Shown here: piece after piece, positions 26,052-34,135 of the stretch
How positions within the stretch are numbered: the stretch's first letter is position 1
Layout of the letters: each line of letters starts with the position of its first letter
Assembly (NCBI GenBank): GCA_026713105.1
Contig: JAPOPC010000101.1
Location: 1 to 48,247 of the forward strand
Reading direction: 5' to 3'
Length of the DNA stretch: 48,247 bases
From: Acidimicrobiaceae bacterium
Lineage (GTDB): Bacteria; Actinomycetota; Acidimicrobiia; Acidimicrobiales; Poriferisodalaceae
The notes under the pieces: model-generated
Seen by the model: only the letters and a program-made list of their open reading frames with translations
Told to the model about the DNA's origin: nothing
Database searches by the model: none
Made by a program: the position numbers and the translations under genes

Positions 26052-27818
26052 TCAGGCGGCGTCCACCCGCACGGCGACCCGGTGCCAGCCTTCGGCACCG
26101 TCGGGGCGGACGTCCTTGGGGCCCTCGGGCTGCGTCATGCCGGTGCCGTCGATCGCCCGCACCTGCAGCGAATGGGTGCCCGCAGTGGGCGTCCAAGCCC
26201 GGTGCCACTGCACCCAGCTCTCGTCACCGAGTGCCTCGCCCAGATCGCACTGCTGCCACGGTCCGTCGTCGACGCGCACTTCGACGGCGCTGATGCCACG
26301 CGTCGGCGCCCAGGCGATGCCGGCAATGGCCGTTTGCGTGCCTTCAACGGGGCGTTCGCCGCTGCCGGGCACATCGATGCGACTCTGCGTCTTCATCGGG
26401 CCGCGCTTGGACCATCCCCTCGGCACCCAGTAGCCGTCGAAGGCATCCCATGTGGTGAGGTTGATCTCCTCGATCCACTTCACTGCCGAGACGTAGCCAT
26501 ACAGTCCGGCCACGATCAGGCGTGCGGGAAAGCCGTGCCGAGTGGGCAACGGCTCGCCGTTCATGCCGACGGCCAGCAGCGCATTGCGGCCGTCGTACAG
26601 CAGCGGGGTGGGGAAGCCGGCAGTCCAGTCGTCGACGGAGCGGCCCACGACCTGGTCGGCGCCTTCCTGCACACCGGCCCGTTCCAGCAGGTCCACCAGC
26701 GGCACGCCGGTCCAGACGGCATTGCCGACGAGGTTGCCGCCGACCCGATTGGACACGCACGACAGCGTGACGACGTGCTCTTGGAGGTCCATCGCCAGGA
26801 TCTCGTCGAAGGTCAGCTCGTAGGGATTGTCGACCATGCCGGTGAAGCTGAGCTTCCAATTTGCCGGGTCGACCTGTGGCACCGTCAGCGCCGTGTCGAT
26901 CCGATAGAAGTCGTTGTTGGGTGTCACGTAGCTCGAGATGCCGCTGACCTCGTCGAGTGTGTCCAGCGCAGCAACCCGGGTGGCCACCGAGGGTCCGGCC
27001 GCGGTGGTTGCTGCCGGTTCGGCCGCAGTCGCAGCACCTGTGGCGGCGGTGGTGGCGGGAGGTCTGGCCGAACTCAGGTCGATTCCGGCTCGGGCCGTCT
27101 CTGCCGCCGAGGGGCCGCGCACCCCTCGACCCAGCGCAACGAGCCCCACGGCCGCCACGCCGGCACCGCCCACGCCGAGCAGGAAGGCCCGGCGGCTGGC
27201 ATCAGCAGCGCGGTCAGGAACCCCCACGGTCGCAGGCTCGGGTGGCTCGAGATCGCCATCGTCGGGTCGTGCCCGACGGTGAGCGGGGGCGAGCCGCAGC
27301 AACACTCGCAGCGTGATGTAGCCGAGCGCTGCGGCGGCCACGGCCACAACCCACGAGCCCACGAACGGGCTCATCGGGTTGCGGGCAGCAGTCCAGCCGC
27401 CGATCACGCCAAATGCAGCGAATCCCGCAACCGGCACCCACCGGCGCCGCGGTGCCATCGCGCACGCACCCAGCAGGCCGCCGATGATCAGCGACACGCC
27501 GACGATGCCGATGGCGAGCACTGCTTTGTCCTTCTCGCCGAACAGCTCGATGCTGAGCTTCACCGCCCAGTCGGGTGAGTAATCGACCAGCGCCTCGCCG
27601 ACGGCGACCACCAGCGACGGGATCGCGTCGACGAGCCCGTCGATGAACTCGCCGAAGGCCAGCGCCACCGCTGCGCCCGCGAAGCCGGCCAACAGGCCTG
27701 CCCCTGCGCCGGGCCGGCTGATCAGCCGGCGCACAGCGCCACGGCCGCTCGTAGCGGTCGCAGAAGTGTCCGTGTCTGGGGTGGGGGGATCTGGGGCCTG
27801 GCTGGACCCGTCGCTCAT
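26052..27818 (-). CDS. Membrane-anchored molybdopterin-dependent oxidoreductase (sulfite oxidase family)
   Basis: A 588-residue protein in three parts. Residues 38-175 form about four to five membrane segments. A twin-arginine motif then appears inside the chain (SRRAFLLGVGG, Arg209-Arg210) and leads into another hydrophobic segment. After an Ala/Thr/Pro-rich linker (245-285), the molybdopterin domain of the sulfite oxidase family begins at about 300, with the molybdenum-ligand Cys354 in VTLSCVSNRVGG. The C-terminal part (about 490-588) is the immunoglobulin-like dimerisation domain (VEVRVDDGPWQQ). The catalytic domain should lie outside the membrane, placed by Tat. Substrate is unknown. The ATG at 27818 follows an AAGGCGG ribosome site. 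Confidence 0.88.
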   Translation of the reverse strand: MSDGSSQAPDPPTPDTDTSATATSGRGAVRRLISRPGAGAGLLAGFAGAAVALAFGEFIDGLVDAIPSLVVAVGEALVDYSPDWAVKLSIELFGEKDKAVLAIGIVGVSLIIGGLLGACAMAPRRRWVPVAGFAAFGVIGGWTAARNPMSPFVGSWVVAVAAAALGYITLRVLLRLAPAHRRARPDDGDLEPPEPATVGVPDRAADASRRAFLLGVGGAGVAAVGLVALGRGVRGPSAAETARAGIDLSSARPPATTAATGAATAAEPAATTAAGPSVATRVAALDTLDEVSGISSYVTPNNDFYRIDTALTVPQVDPANWKLSFTGMVDNPYELTFDEILAMDLQEHVVTLSCVSNRVGGNLVGNAVWTGVPLVDLLERAGVQEGADQVVGRSVDDWTAGFPTPLLYDGRNALLAVGMNGEPLPTRHGFPARLIVAGLYGYVSAVKWIEEINLTTWDAFDGYWVPRGWSKRGPMKTQSRIDVPGSGERPVEGTQTAIAGIAWAPTRGISAVEVRVDDGPWQQCDLGEALGDESWVQWHRAWTPTAGTHSLQVRAIDGTGMTQPEGPKDVRPDGAEGWHRVAVRVDAA

Positions 27819-28035
27819 GGATGTACCGCCTTGCCGGCCGCCGTGCTGATGCGCGTCGAACTGTTCACGAAAGCTAACGCCCGACTTGCGCCCGGGGTTC
27901 CACCCCTGTTCGTGATCGGCAGTGACCCGCAGCTGAGCCGATTGAGCCGTTGGGTGATAGAACTTCGCCTGTCCATTGCGCCGGCCGTGCCGGTGCTCAG
28001 GCTGCACTGGCTGCACCAGCCCCGGAGGCGCGTCC

Positions 28036-29148
28036 GTGAACTTCGCATTCACCGAGGAGCAGGAAGAGCTCCGCAATTTCGTCCGCTCGTTCCTGGAGGA
28101 GAAGTCTCCGGAGACCACCGTGCGGGAGCTGATGGAGACCGATGACGGCTACGACCCCGCTGTGTGGTCGCAGATGGCTGAGCAGCTCGGCCTGCAGGCG
28201 CTGATCATTCCCGAGGAGTACGGCGGGCAGGGCGCCAGTTACGTGGAGCTCGGCATTGTGCTCGAGGAGATGGGCCGCAGCCTGCTGTGCTCGCCCTACT
28301 TCTCCACGGTCGTGCTGGCCGGCAACGCCATCTTGCACTCGGGCAATGAGAAGGCCAAGGAGGAACTGCTCGAGGGCATCGCCTCCGGCGAGATCATCGC
28401 CACCTTGGCGCTGGCCGAGGCCGGCGGCACTTGGGATGCCGATGGCGTCGAGGTGGAAGCCACCGACACTGGCGATTCGGCGACCATTTCCGGCGAGAAG
28501 ATGTTCGTGACCGACGGCGGCACAGCGAACCTGTTCGTGGTGGCGGCCCGGTGCAATGGCGGTATTCACCTGTTCACGGTCGAGGGTGACGCGGCCGGGC
28601 TCAGCCGGGAGAACCTCGCCACGATGGATCAGACCCGCAAACAGGCTCGCATCACGTTCGACAACACGCCTGCGAAGCACCTGTGCGACACCGATAACTT
28701 CGCCTACATCGACCGGGTGCTCGACCTCGCTGCGGTGGCTCTGGCCAGCGAGCAGGTCGGCGGAGCGCAGTTCGTGCTCGACATGGCCGTGCAGTACGCG
28801 AAGGACCGTGTGCAGTTCGGCCGCCCGATCGGCTCGTTCCAGGCCATCAAGCACAAGTGCGCCGACATGCTGCTCGAGGTCGAGTCGGCGAAGTCGGCCG
28901 CCTACTACGCGGCCTGGTGCGCAGCAGAGATGAACGACGAGCTGCCGTCGGTGGCGTCGCTGGCCAAGGCCTACTGCTCTGAGGCGTACTTCCACTGCGC
29001 TGCGGAGAACATCCAGATCCACGGCGGCATCGGCTTCACCTGGGAGCACCCCGCGCACCTGTACTTCAAGCGCGCGAAGAGCTCCGAGCTGATCTTCGGC
29101 GATCCTGCGTACCACCGGGAGCAGCTGGCGCAGCGCATCGGCCTGTAA
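28036..29148 (+). CDS. Acyl-CoA dehydrogenase
   Basis: A 370-residue FAD enzyme of acyl-CoA beta-oxidation or steroid/side-chain degradation. Recognisable parts are FAFTEEQEELRNFVRSFLEE at the N-terminus, LIIPEEYGGQGASYVELGIV (a typical FAD-site helix-turn), the substrate and flavin loop ATLALAEAGG, the DRVQFGRPIGSFQAIKHKCA helix, and IQIHGGIGFTWEHPAHLYFK near the C-terminus. The start is GTG at 28036 with GGAGG ahead of it; the longer open frame has Cys/Pro-rich filler. It is divergent from the molybdoenzyme gene across a 217-bp gap. The missing partner subunit type (alpha/beta heteromer or homomer) cannot be told. Confidence 0.9.
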   Translation: MNFAFTEEQEELRNFVRSFLEEKSPETTVRELMETDDGYDPAVWSQMAEQLGLQALIIPEEYGGQGASYVELGIVLEEMGRSLLCSPYFSTVVLAGNAILHSGNEKAKEELLEGIASGEIIATLALAEAGGTWDADGVEVEATDTGDSATISGEKMFVTDGGTANLFVVAARCNGGIHLFTVEGDAAGLSRENLATMDQTRKQARITFDNTPAKHLCDTDNFAYIDRVLDLAAVALASEQVGGAQFVLDMAVQYAKDRVQFGRPIGSFQAIKHKCADMLLEVESAKSAAYYAAWCAAEMNDELPSVASLAKAYCSEAYFHCAAENIQIHGGIGFTWEHPAHLYFKRAKSSELIFGDPAYHREQLAQRIGL

Positions 29149-29216
29149 AACCGGACAACCCACAACTCAACGCGGCAGGTGAGCCGCATGACACGTGTAC
29201 AGCCGAGGAGGCAACG

Positions 29217-29663
29217 GTGATCATCGCGGTCATCGTCATCTCGCTCGTGATCGGTTTCGTCGTTGCCGCCGGCGTGGTGGGCGTGCAGGCCCAGCGGCTG
29301 GGCCGCCAGCGACGAGAGCCGGTGTGGCGCCTTGCCGAAGCGGCGGAATTCGTCGCTCAGCTGGTGCCGTTCGATATCGCCGCGGGGCTGAGAGCTGACG
29401 AGCTCGAGGCGCTGCTGCGGGCGCATCTCAATCAGCTGCAGTTCGGGTCTGATGCAGCGCCCGACGACACGGAGGAGGCCGGCGACGACTCGGGCCCAAC
29501 GGTCACCGAGGACCGCTCCTCTGGCGCTGATCTGTACCGCGATGTCCGTCGAGCGGGAGTCGAAGTGACGCTCGAGCAGGTCCAAGCCGTCGTGGACGCG
29601 CATTTGGAATACCTGCGTCGGATCGGCGCGCTCGCTGCGGTGGATCCCGGCGGCAGAATGTGA
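29217..29663 (+). CDS. Small membrane-anchored hypothetical protein
   Basis: A 148-residue protein with one N-terminal membrane segment (residues 2-24, IIAVIVISLVIGFVVAAGVV) followed by a basic stop (RLGRQRREP) that puts the rest in the cytoplasm. The body is acidic and helical, with a segment (LRADELEALLRAHL) and a second one (VTLEQVQAVVDAHLEYL) that look like related helix pairs, perhaps a duplicated unit. No family recognised. The GTG start has a strong GAGGAGG site. The stop overlaps or abuts the next small gene (GTGA), so the pair is probably co-translated. Confidence 0.7.
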   Translation: MIIAVIVISLVIGFVVAAGVVGVQAQRLGRQRREPVWRLAEAAEFVAQLVPFDIAAGLRADELEALLRAHLNQLQFGSDAAPDDTEEAGDDSGPTVTEDRSSGADLYRDVRRAGVEVTLEQVQAVVDAHLEYLRRIGALAAVDPGGRM

Positions 29664-29665
29664 CC

Positions 29666-29887
29666 ATGGACATCCCCAGGGAGCTAGCCGGCTGCCGGTT
29701 CGTCGGCGACAAGCGCAACCAGATCGTCTACGACATGGAGCTGGAGTCCGACGATCCCGCTGTTAGCGAGCAGCTCGCCGCGGCTGTAGCTGACATCGTG
29801 ACGGCGCAGTCGTATGCCACCTTCGGCCCCGACGAGCTTCCCGAAGCGCGCAACCGCGGCTATCGCCTGTCGCGGCTCTGCCGTTAG
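29666..29887 (+). CDS. Small hypothetical protein
   Basis: About 73 residues, acidic at first and basic at the end (PEARNRGYRLSRLCR). The ATG at 29666 is used. A GTG at 29660 that overlaps the stop of the previous gene is equally likely and would add two residues. No domain or motif recognised. Its position directly after the membrane-anchored protein suggests that the two form a unit. A stable hairpin at 29921-29944 follows. Confidence 0.6.
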   Translation: MDIPRELAGCRFVGDKRNQIVYDMELESDDPAVSEQLAAAVADIVTAQSYATFGPDELPEARNRGYRLSRLCR

Positions 29888-29920
29888 AGACTGCTGATGC
29901 TGTCGGCAGCCTGGGAGCGC

Positions 29921-29944
29921 GGCACGGGCAGCCTGCCCGCTGCC
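29921..29944 (+). terminator. Strong hairpin after the two small genes
   Basis: CGGGCA and TGCCCG pair around a 3-nt loop, and outer GGCA/TGCC arms extend the stem with one bulged base. No U tract follows, as is common in this phylum. Confidence 0.55.
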
Positions 29945-29955
29945 ACCCCGGTTGC

Positions 29956-30022
29956 TTCCCGCTCTTGTTCGCTGCGCTCACGGGCCGCTCGGGCCACGGC
30001 TTCGCCTGACGGCTCAGCCTCT
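29956..30022 (-). repeat. Dispersed intergenic repeat, copy B
   Basis: The inverted-orientation match to 21639-21703, differing by two inserted bases (67 bp here). It lies in the 176-bp space in front of the alpha/beta hydrolase gene. A 14-bp match to its first bases (GAGAGGCTGAGCCG) also occurs at 38121-38134, just before the E2 gene. Confidence 0.7.
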
Positions 30023-30063
30023 CGGGCGCTGCGCCAGCACTGCCGGCGACTCCGAGCCGAGCT

Positions 30064-30828
30064 GTGAGCACCACCGTCACCGAGATCACCATCGAGGGCA
30101 GCCCGAATCTTGCAGCCCTGATGGTCCGGCCGTCTCGTTCGACGGGAAGCGGGCCGGCGGTGGTCCTGTGCCACGGGTTTCCCTCCAAGCAGCGACCTGG
30201 CATTCCGAATCGCACGTACCAGCAGTTCGCAGAGCGCATTGCCGAAGCGCAAGGCTGGACCGTGCTCGCCGTCAGCATGCGGGGCTGCGGGGAATCCGAC
30301 GGCGATTTCTCCCTGCTCGGATGGATCGACGACGTGGGGCGCTCCATCGAGCATGTCCTGGACGACGGCTGCCGGGGCGTATGGCTGGTGGGTTCCACGA
30401 CGGGCGGCTCGGTGGCCATCCTGGCTGCCGCCCGCGATGCCCGGGTGCGCGGCGTCGCCGCGATGGCACCCCGGGCCGACTTCGACGACTGGGCCAGCGA
30501 CCCCAAGGCGTTCGTGCAGCACTGTCGAAATGTGGGTGTCATCAGATCCGAGGACTTTCCGCGCTCGGCGAGCGCGTGGAACCGCGAGCTGAAGCAGAAC
30601 CGGGCGGTCGACGCCGTGAAACGACTCACCGACCGGCCGCTGCTGATCCTGCACGGCATCAACGACCGCCAGGTGCCCTATGAGGAGGCCCGCCACCTGG
30701 CGGAACGGCATCCCAGTGCGGAGCTTCGCCTCATTGCGGGAGCCGATCATCGCATCCGTCACGACCCCCGCGCCGTCGCCATCCTGCTGGGCTGGCTTGA
30801 GCACCAGGCCGCTGCCCAGTACGCCTAA
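30064..30828 (+). CDS. Alpha/beta hydrolase-fold protein with Thr at the nucleophile position
   Basis: A 254-residue alpha/beta hydrolase fold protein: oxyanion-loop VVLCHGFPS, the strand-turn VSMRGCGESDG, acid residue Asp in LHGINDRQVPYEEA and His in GADHRIRHD. The nucleophile elbow reads WLVGSTTGGSVAIL, so the residue at the usual Ser place of G-x-S-x-G-G is Thr112. Either this is a non-catalytic or altered member, or Ser111 serves in a shifted elbow. The GTG at 30064 is the only sensible start. It is preceded by copy B of the dispersed repeat and converges with the MaoC-like gene. Confidence 0.78.
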   Translation: MSTTVTEITIEGSPNLAALMVRPSRSTGSGPAVVLCHGFPSKQRPGIPNRTYQQFAERIAEAQGWTVLAVSMRGCGESDGDFSLLGWIDDVGRSIEHVLDDGCRGVWLVGSTTGGSVAILAAARDARVRGVAAMAPRADFDDWASDPKAFVQHCRNVGVIRSEDFPRSASAWNRELKQNRAVDAVKRLTDRPLLILHGINDRQVPYEEARHLAERHPSAELRLIAGADHRIRHDPRAVAILLGWLEHQAAAQYA

Positions 30829-30853
30829 AGCGTCGCGCCCCGCTGGGAGGGTT

Positions 30854-31315
30854 TCACGCGCGGCGGGCGATCATCATGTTGGCGACCGAACGCACCACCG
30901 TGGTTCCGTGCTGGTTGACCAATTCGTGGGCCATCTTGATGATGCCCCGGTCGGGCTTGGATCGGCTCGGGCGAACCTCCAGCACTTCGACGACCAGCGT
31001 CAGGCGATCGCCTGGGTGCACCGGCGCCAGCCAGCGCAGCTCGTCGAGACCTGGTGACCCCATGCTCGAGGGCCCCAGCAGGTACTCGCCCAGCATTCGC
31101 ATCATGATCGAGCCGGTGTGCCATCCCGAGGCGATCAGCCGGCCATAGACGGTGTTGCGAGCGGCCTCAGGATCGATATGGAACGGCTGCGGATCGAACT
31201 TGCGCCCGAAGTCGATGATCTCGGCCTCGTCGATCGTCGTCGACCCGAACGTGAACCGCTCTCCGGTCTTGTAGTCGTCGAACCATCGCTGTGGGCAGGG
31301 GATCTCGCTGGGCAT
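30854..31315 (-). CDS. MaoC-like (R)-enoyl-CoA hydratase
   Basis: A 153-residue single hotdog-domain protein of the MaoC type, which hydrates or dehydrates 2-enoyl-CoA or related acyl thioesters. The hydratase motif is clear: FDPQPFHIDPEAARNTVYGR with the catalytic Asp and His, then LIASGWHTGSIMMRM. The rest (LRWLAPVHPGDRL) is the standard second strand set. Its likely partners in the window are the acyl-CoA dehydrogenase and enoyl-CoA hydratase genes, which suggests acyl-CoA catabolism, but no operon links them. Confidence 0.9.
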   Translation of the reverse strand: MPSEIPCPQRWFDDYKTGERFTFGSTTIDEAEIIDFGRKFDPQPFHIDPEAARNTVYGRLIASGWHTGSIMMRMLGEYLLGPSSMGSPGLDELRWLAPVHPGDRLTLVVEVLEVRPSRSKPDRGIIKMAHELVNQHGTTVVRSVANMMIARRA

Positions 31316-31375
31316 CGTGACAGTGTGCTCTCTGCGGCCCGCGGTAACGCCTCAGCCTCCGAATTCGTCCGCTTG

Positions 31376-31396
31376 TGTCCCGGCCTGCCGGGGACA
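31376..31396 (-). terminator. Putative terminator hairpin of aceE
   Basis: TGTCCCGG (31376-31383) and CCGGGGACA (31388-31396) pair with one bulged base around CCTG, starting 15 nt after the aceE stop on the minus strand. Confidence 0.5.
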
Positions 31397-31411
31397 GATC
31401 GGACAGCCCGA

Positions 31412-34114
31412 TCAGTGTGTCGCCGACGACCACGGGTCGGCGCTGTCGGTGGCCAAGCCGTAGCGCTTGATGGCCTCTGCGGCGACCTTGGAATCGATCT
31501 CGCCGAGTTCTGCGAGTCGCCACAGCACCGCCACGGTGATGTGCTCAGCGGTCACCTCGAAGTGCTCGCGCAGGCGGCTGCGGGTGTCGCTGCGGCCGAA
31601 TCCGTCAGTGCCCAGCGAGGTGTAGTCGCGGCCGATCCAGCGCGACACCTGGTCGGGCACTGCCCGCATGAAGTCGGTCACCGCAATCACGGGACCCCAG
31701 CCGTCGGCCAGTTGCCGGGTCACGAAGGGCACGCGCCGCGCCTCGTCGGGATGCAGCGTGTTCCAGCGCTCGCACGACAGCGCTTCCTCGCGCAGCGCCT
31801 TGAATGACGTGGCGCTCCACAGGTCGACTGCCACGTCGTGCTCGCTGGCCAGCAGCTCGGCAGCCTCACGCGCGGCGCCCTGAGCCGCGCCCGAGAACAT
31901 GATCGTGCCCCAGTGCGCGCGTCCGGGCGGCGCCGGGGCGAATTGGTACATGCCGGCCAGAAGGTGCTCGACGTTCAGATCGTCCGGCTCCGGCGGCTGG
32001 ACGTAGTTCTCGTTGTAGATGGTCAGGTAGTAGAAGATGTCCTCGCCCACGCCGTACATGCGCCGGATGCCGTCGCGCACGATGGCCGCCAGCTCATAGG
32101 CGAACGCCGGGTCGTAGGCCTTGCAGGGCGGCACGACCGAGGCGAGCAGCGGTGAGTGGCCGTCCTGGTGCTGGAGGCCTTCGCCCATCAGGGTGGTGCG
32201 GCCTGCTGTCGCCCCCATCAGAAAGCCGCGGCCTCGCATGTCGGCCAGCGCCCAGATCATGTCGCCCACCCGCTGGAAGCCGAACATCGAATAGAAGGTG
32301 TAAAAGGGCACCATCGCGACGCCGCGGGTGGCATACGAGGTGGCGGCGGCGGTGAAGCTGGCCAACGCTCCCGCCTCGGTGATGCCCTCTTCGAGAATCT
32401 GGCCGTCGATGTGCTCGGTGTAGGACAGCAGCAGGTCGTGGTCGACGGGTTCGTACAGCTGCCCCTGGCTGGCGTAAATGCCGAGTTCGCGAAACAGCGA
32501 GTCCATGCCGAACGTGCGGGCCTCGTCGGGGATGATGGGCACGACCCGGTCGCCGAAGCCCGGCTCACGGGTCATGGCGCGCAGCATCCGGGTGAATGCC
32601 ATCGTGGTCGACACCGCCATCTCGCCCGAACCCGAAGCGAACTCTGAGAACGGCTTCGAGCTCGGCATCGGAAGGGCCTTGCGGCTCCAGTTGCTGATGC
32701 GCCTGGGCAATGGGCCGTTGAGCGCCTTGCGGCGGGCCATCAGGTACTCGTGCTCCGCGCTGCCGGGCGCAGGTCGGCAGTAGGGCGGATCGTCAGGATC
32801 GAATTCGGCGTCGATCTCGTTGTGGAGCCGCAGCCGCTCCCGGATCGTCATGAGCTGGGTGCGGGTCAGCTTCTTGATCTGGTGGGTGGCGTTGCGCGCT
32901 TCGAGGTCGGGCCCGAGCGACCAGCCCTTGACCGTCTTGGTCAAGATGACGGTCGGGCTGCCCTCGTGCTCGACGGCCGCCTGGTAGGCCGCATACAGCT
33001 TCTTGTAGTCGTGGCCGCCGCGGGGCAGGGTCTGGAGTTCTTCATCGGAAAGGTGCTGCACCATCTCGCGCAGCCGGGGGTCGGGCCCGAAGAAGCGCTC
33101 GCGGATGTAGGCCCCGCTCTCGACCGAGTAGCGCTGGTACTCGCCGTCGATGGTCTCGTTCATCTTGTTGAGCAGTACGCCGTCGCGGTCTCGGGCCAGC
33201 AGCTCGTCCCAGCGGCCGCCCCAGATCACCTTGATGACGTTCCAGCCCGAGCCCCGGAAGTTGGCCTCGAGCTCCTGGATGATCTTCCCGTTGCCGCGTA
33301 CCGGGCCGTCGAGCCGCTGCAGGTTGCAGTTCACGACGAAAATGAGGTTGTCGAGGCGCTCCCGGGCGGCGAGGTGCAGCGCGCCGAGCGTCTCGGGCTC
33401 GTCGGTCTCGCCGTCGCCCACGAAGCACCACACCTTCGACTCAGCGGTGTTGTCGATGCGGCGGTTGTGAAGGTAGCGGTTGAAGCGGGCGTGATAGATG
33501 GCGGTGATCGGCCCGAGGCCCATTGAGACCGTCGGGTATTCCCAGAAGTCGGGCATAAGACGGGGATGGGGATACGACGACAGCCCGGTGCGGCCGATCT
33601 CGCGCCGGAAGTGTTCGAGGTCGGTGTCGTCAAGACGGCCCTCGAGATAGGCGCGGGCGTAGATGCCGGGCGCGGCGTGGCCCTGGATGTAGATGTGGTC
33701 GCCGGGCTCGCCGTCGTCCTTGCCGTGCCAGAAGTGGTTGAAACCCACGTCGTAGAGCGCGGCCGAGCTGGCGAACGTAGAGAGGTGGCCGCCGATGCCG
33801 TCCGCCCAGGAGTTGGCGTGGGTCACCATCGCGACGGCGTTCCAGCGGATGAACGCTCGCAGTCGCTTCTCGATGTCGTCGTCGCCGGGGAACCACGGCT
33901 CGTCCTCGGGGGCGATCGTGTTGATGTACGGCGTTGACACCGTGGCGGGGAAGTCGACCTGCATCTCGCGGGCCTTCGACATCAGCCGCCGGATCAGGAA
34001 ACGGGCGCGGTTCTTGCCCCTTTCTTCGACGACGGCGGCGAAGGATTGCAGCCAGTCGTCGGTTTCGTCGGGATCGATATCGGGGATTTGCTCATGCAAC
34101 CCGTCAAAGAGCAT
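31412..34114 (-). CDS. aceE: Pyruvate dehydrogenase E1, homodimeric type (AceE)
   Basis: E1 decarboxylates pyruvate with thiamine diphosphate and passes the acetyl group to the lipoyl arm of E2. The 900-residue single chain is the homodimeric AceE form found in actinobacteria and proteobacteria rather than the alpha/beta form. Landmarks are HLSTFASSAALYDVGFNHFW, the QGHAAPGIYARAYLEGRL segment, the thiamine-diphosphate motif GDGETDEPE...NCNLQRLDGPVRGN, IIPDEARTFGMDSLFRELGIY, and YFYLTIYNEN-like YYLTIYNENY. The ATG at 34114 is only 21 bp from the divergent RNase H gene. The E2 and E3 genes are 2.5-5 kb away on the other strand. Confidence 0.96.
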   Translation of the reverse strand: MLFDGLHEQIPDIDPDETDDWLQSFAAVVEERGKNRARFLIRRLMSKAREMQVDFPATVSTPYINTIAPEDEPWFPGDDDIEKRLRAFIRWNAVAMVTHANSWADGIGGHLSTFASSAALYDVGFNHFWHGKDDGEPGDHIYIQGHAAPGIYARAYLEGRLDDTDLEHFRREIGRTGLSSYPHPRLMPDFWEYPTVSMGLGPITAIYHARFNRYLHNRRIDNTAESKVWCFVGDGETDEPETLGALHLAARERLDNLIFVVNCNLQRLDGPVRGNGKIIQELEANFRGSGWNVIKVIWGGRWDELLARDRDGVLLNKMNETIDGEYQRYSVESGAYIRERFFGPDPRLREMVQHLSDEELQTLPRGGHDYKKLYAAYQAAVEHEGSPTVILTKTVKGWSLGPDLEARNATHQIKKLTRTQLMTIRERLRLHNEIDAEFDPDDPPYCRPAPGSAEHEYLMARRKALNGPLPRRISNWSRKALPMPSSKPFSEFASGSGEMAVSTTMAFTRMLRAMTREPGFGDRVVPIIPDEARTFGMDSLFRELGIYASQGQLYEPVDHDLLLSYTEHIDGQILEEGITEAGALASFTAAATSYATRGVAMVPFYTFYSMFGFQRVGDMIWALADMRGRGFLMGATAGRTTLMGEGLQHQDGHSPLLASVVPPCKAYDPAFAYELAAIVRDGIRRMYGVGEDIFYYLTIYNENYVQPPEPDDLNVEHLLAGMYQFAPAPPGRAHWGTIMFSGAAQGAAREAAELLASEHDVAVDLWSATSFKALREEALSCERWNTLHPDEARRVPFVTRQLADGWGPVIAVTDFMRAVPDQVSRWIGRDYTSLGTDGFGRSDTRSRLREHFEVTAEHITVAVLWRLAELGEIDSKVAAEAIKRYGLATDSADPWSSATH

Positions 34115-34135
34115 GGGTTCTAGTGTCGCACTTGG

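Noticed and set aside
29956..30022. Coding of an Ala/Arg/Glu-rich peptide by the dispersed repeat
   Set aside because: Both copies are open in one frame, but they have no start or ribosome site and differ by single-base indels, so selection on the peptide is unlikely.
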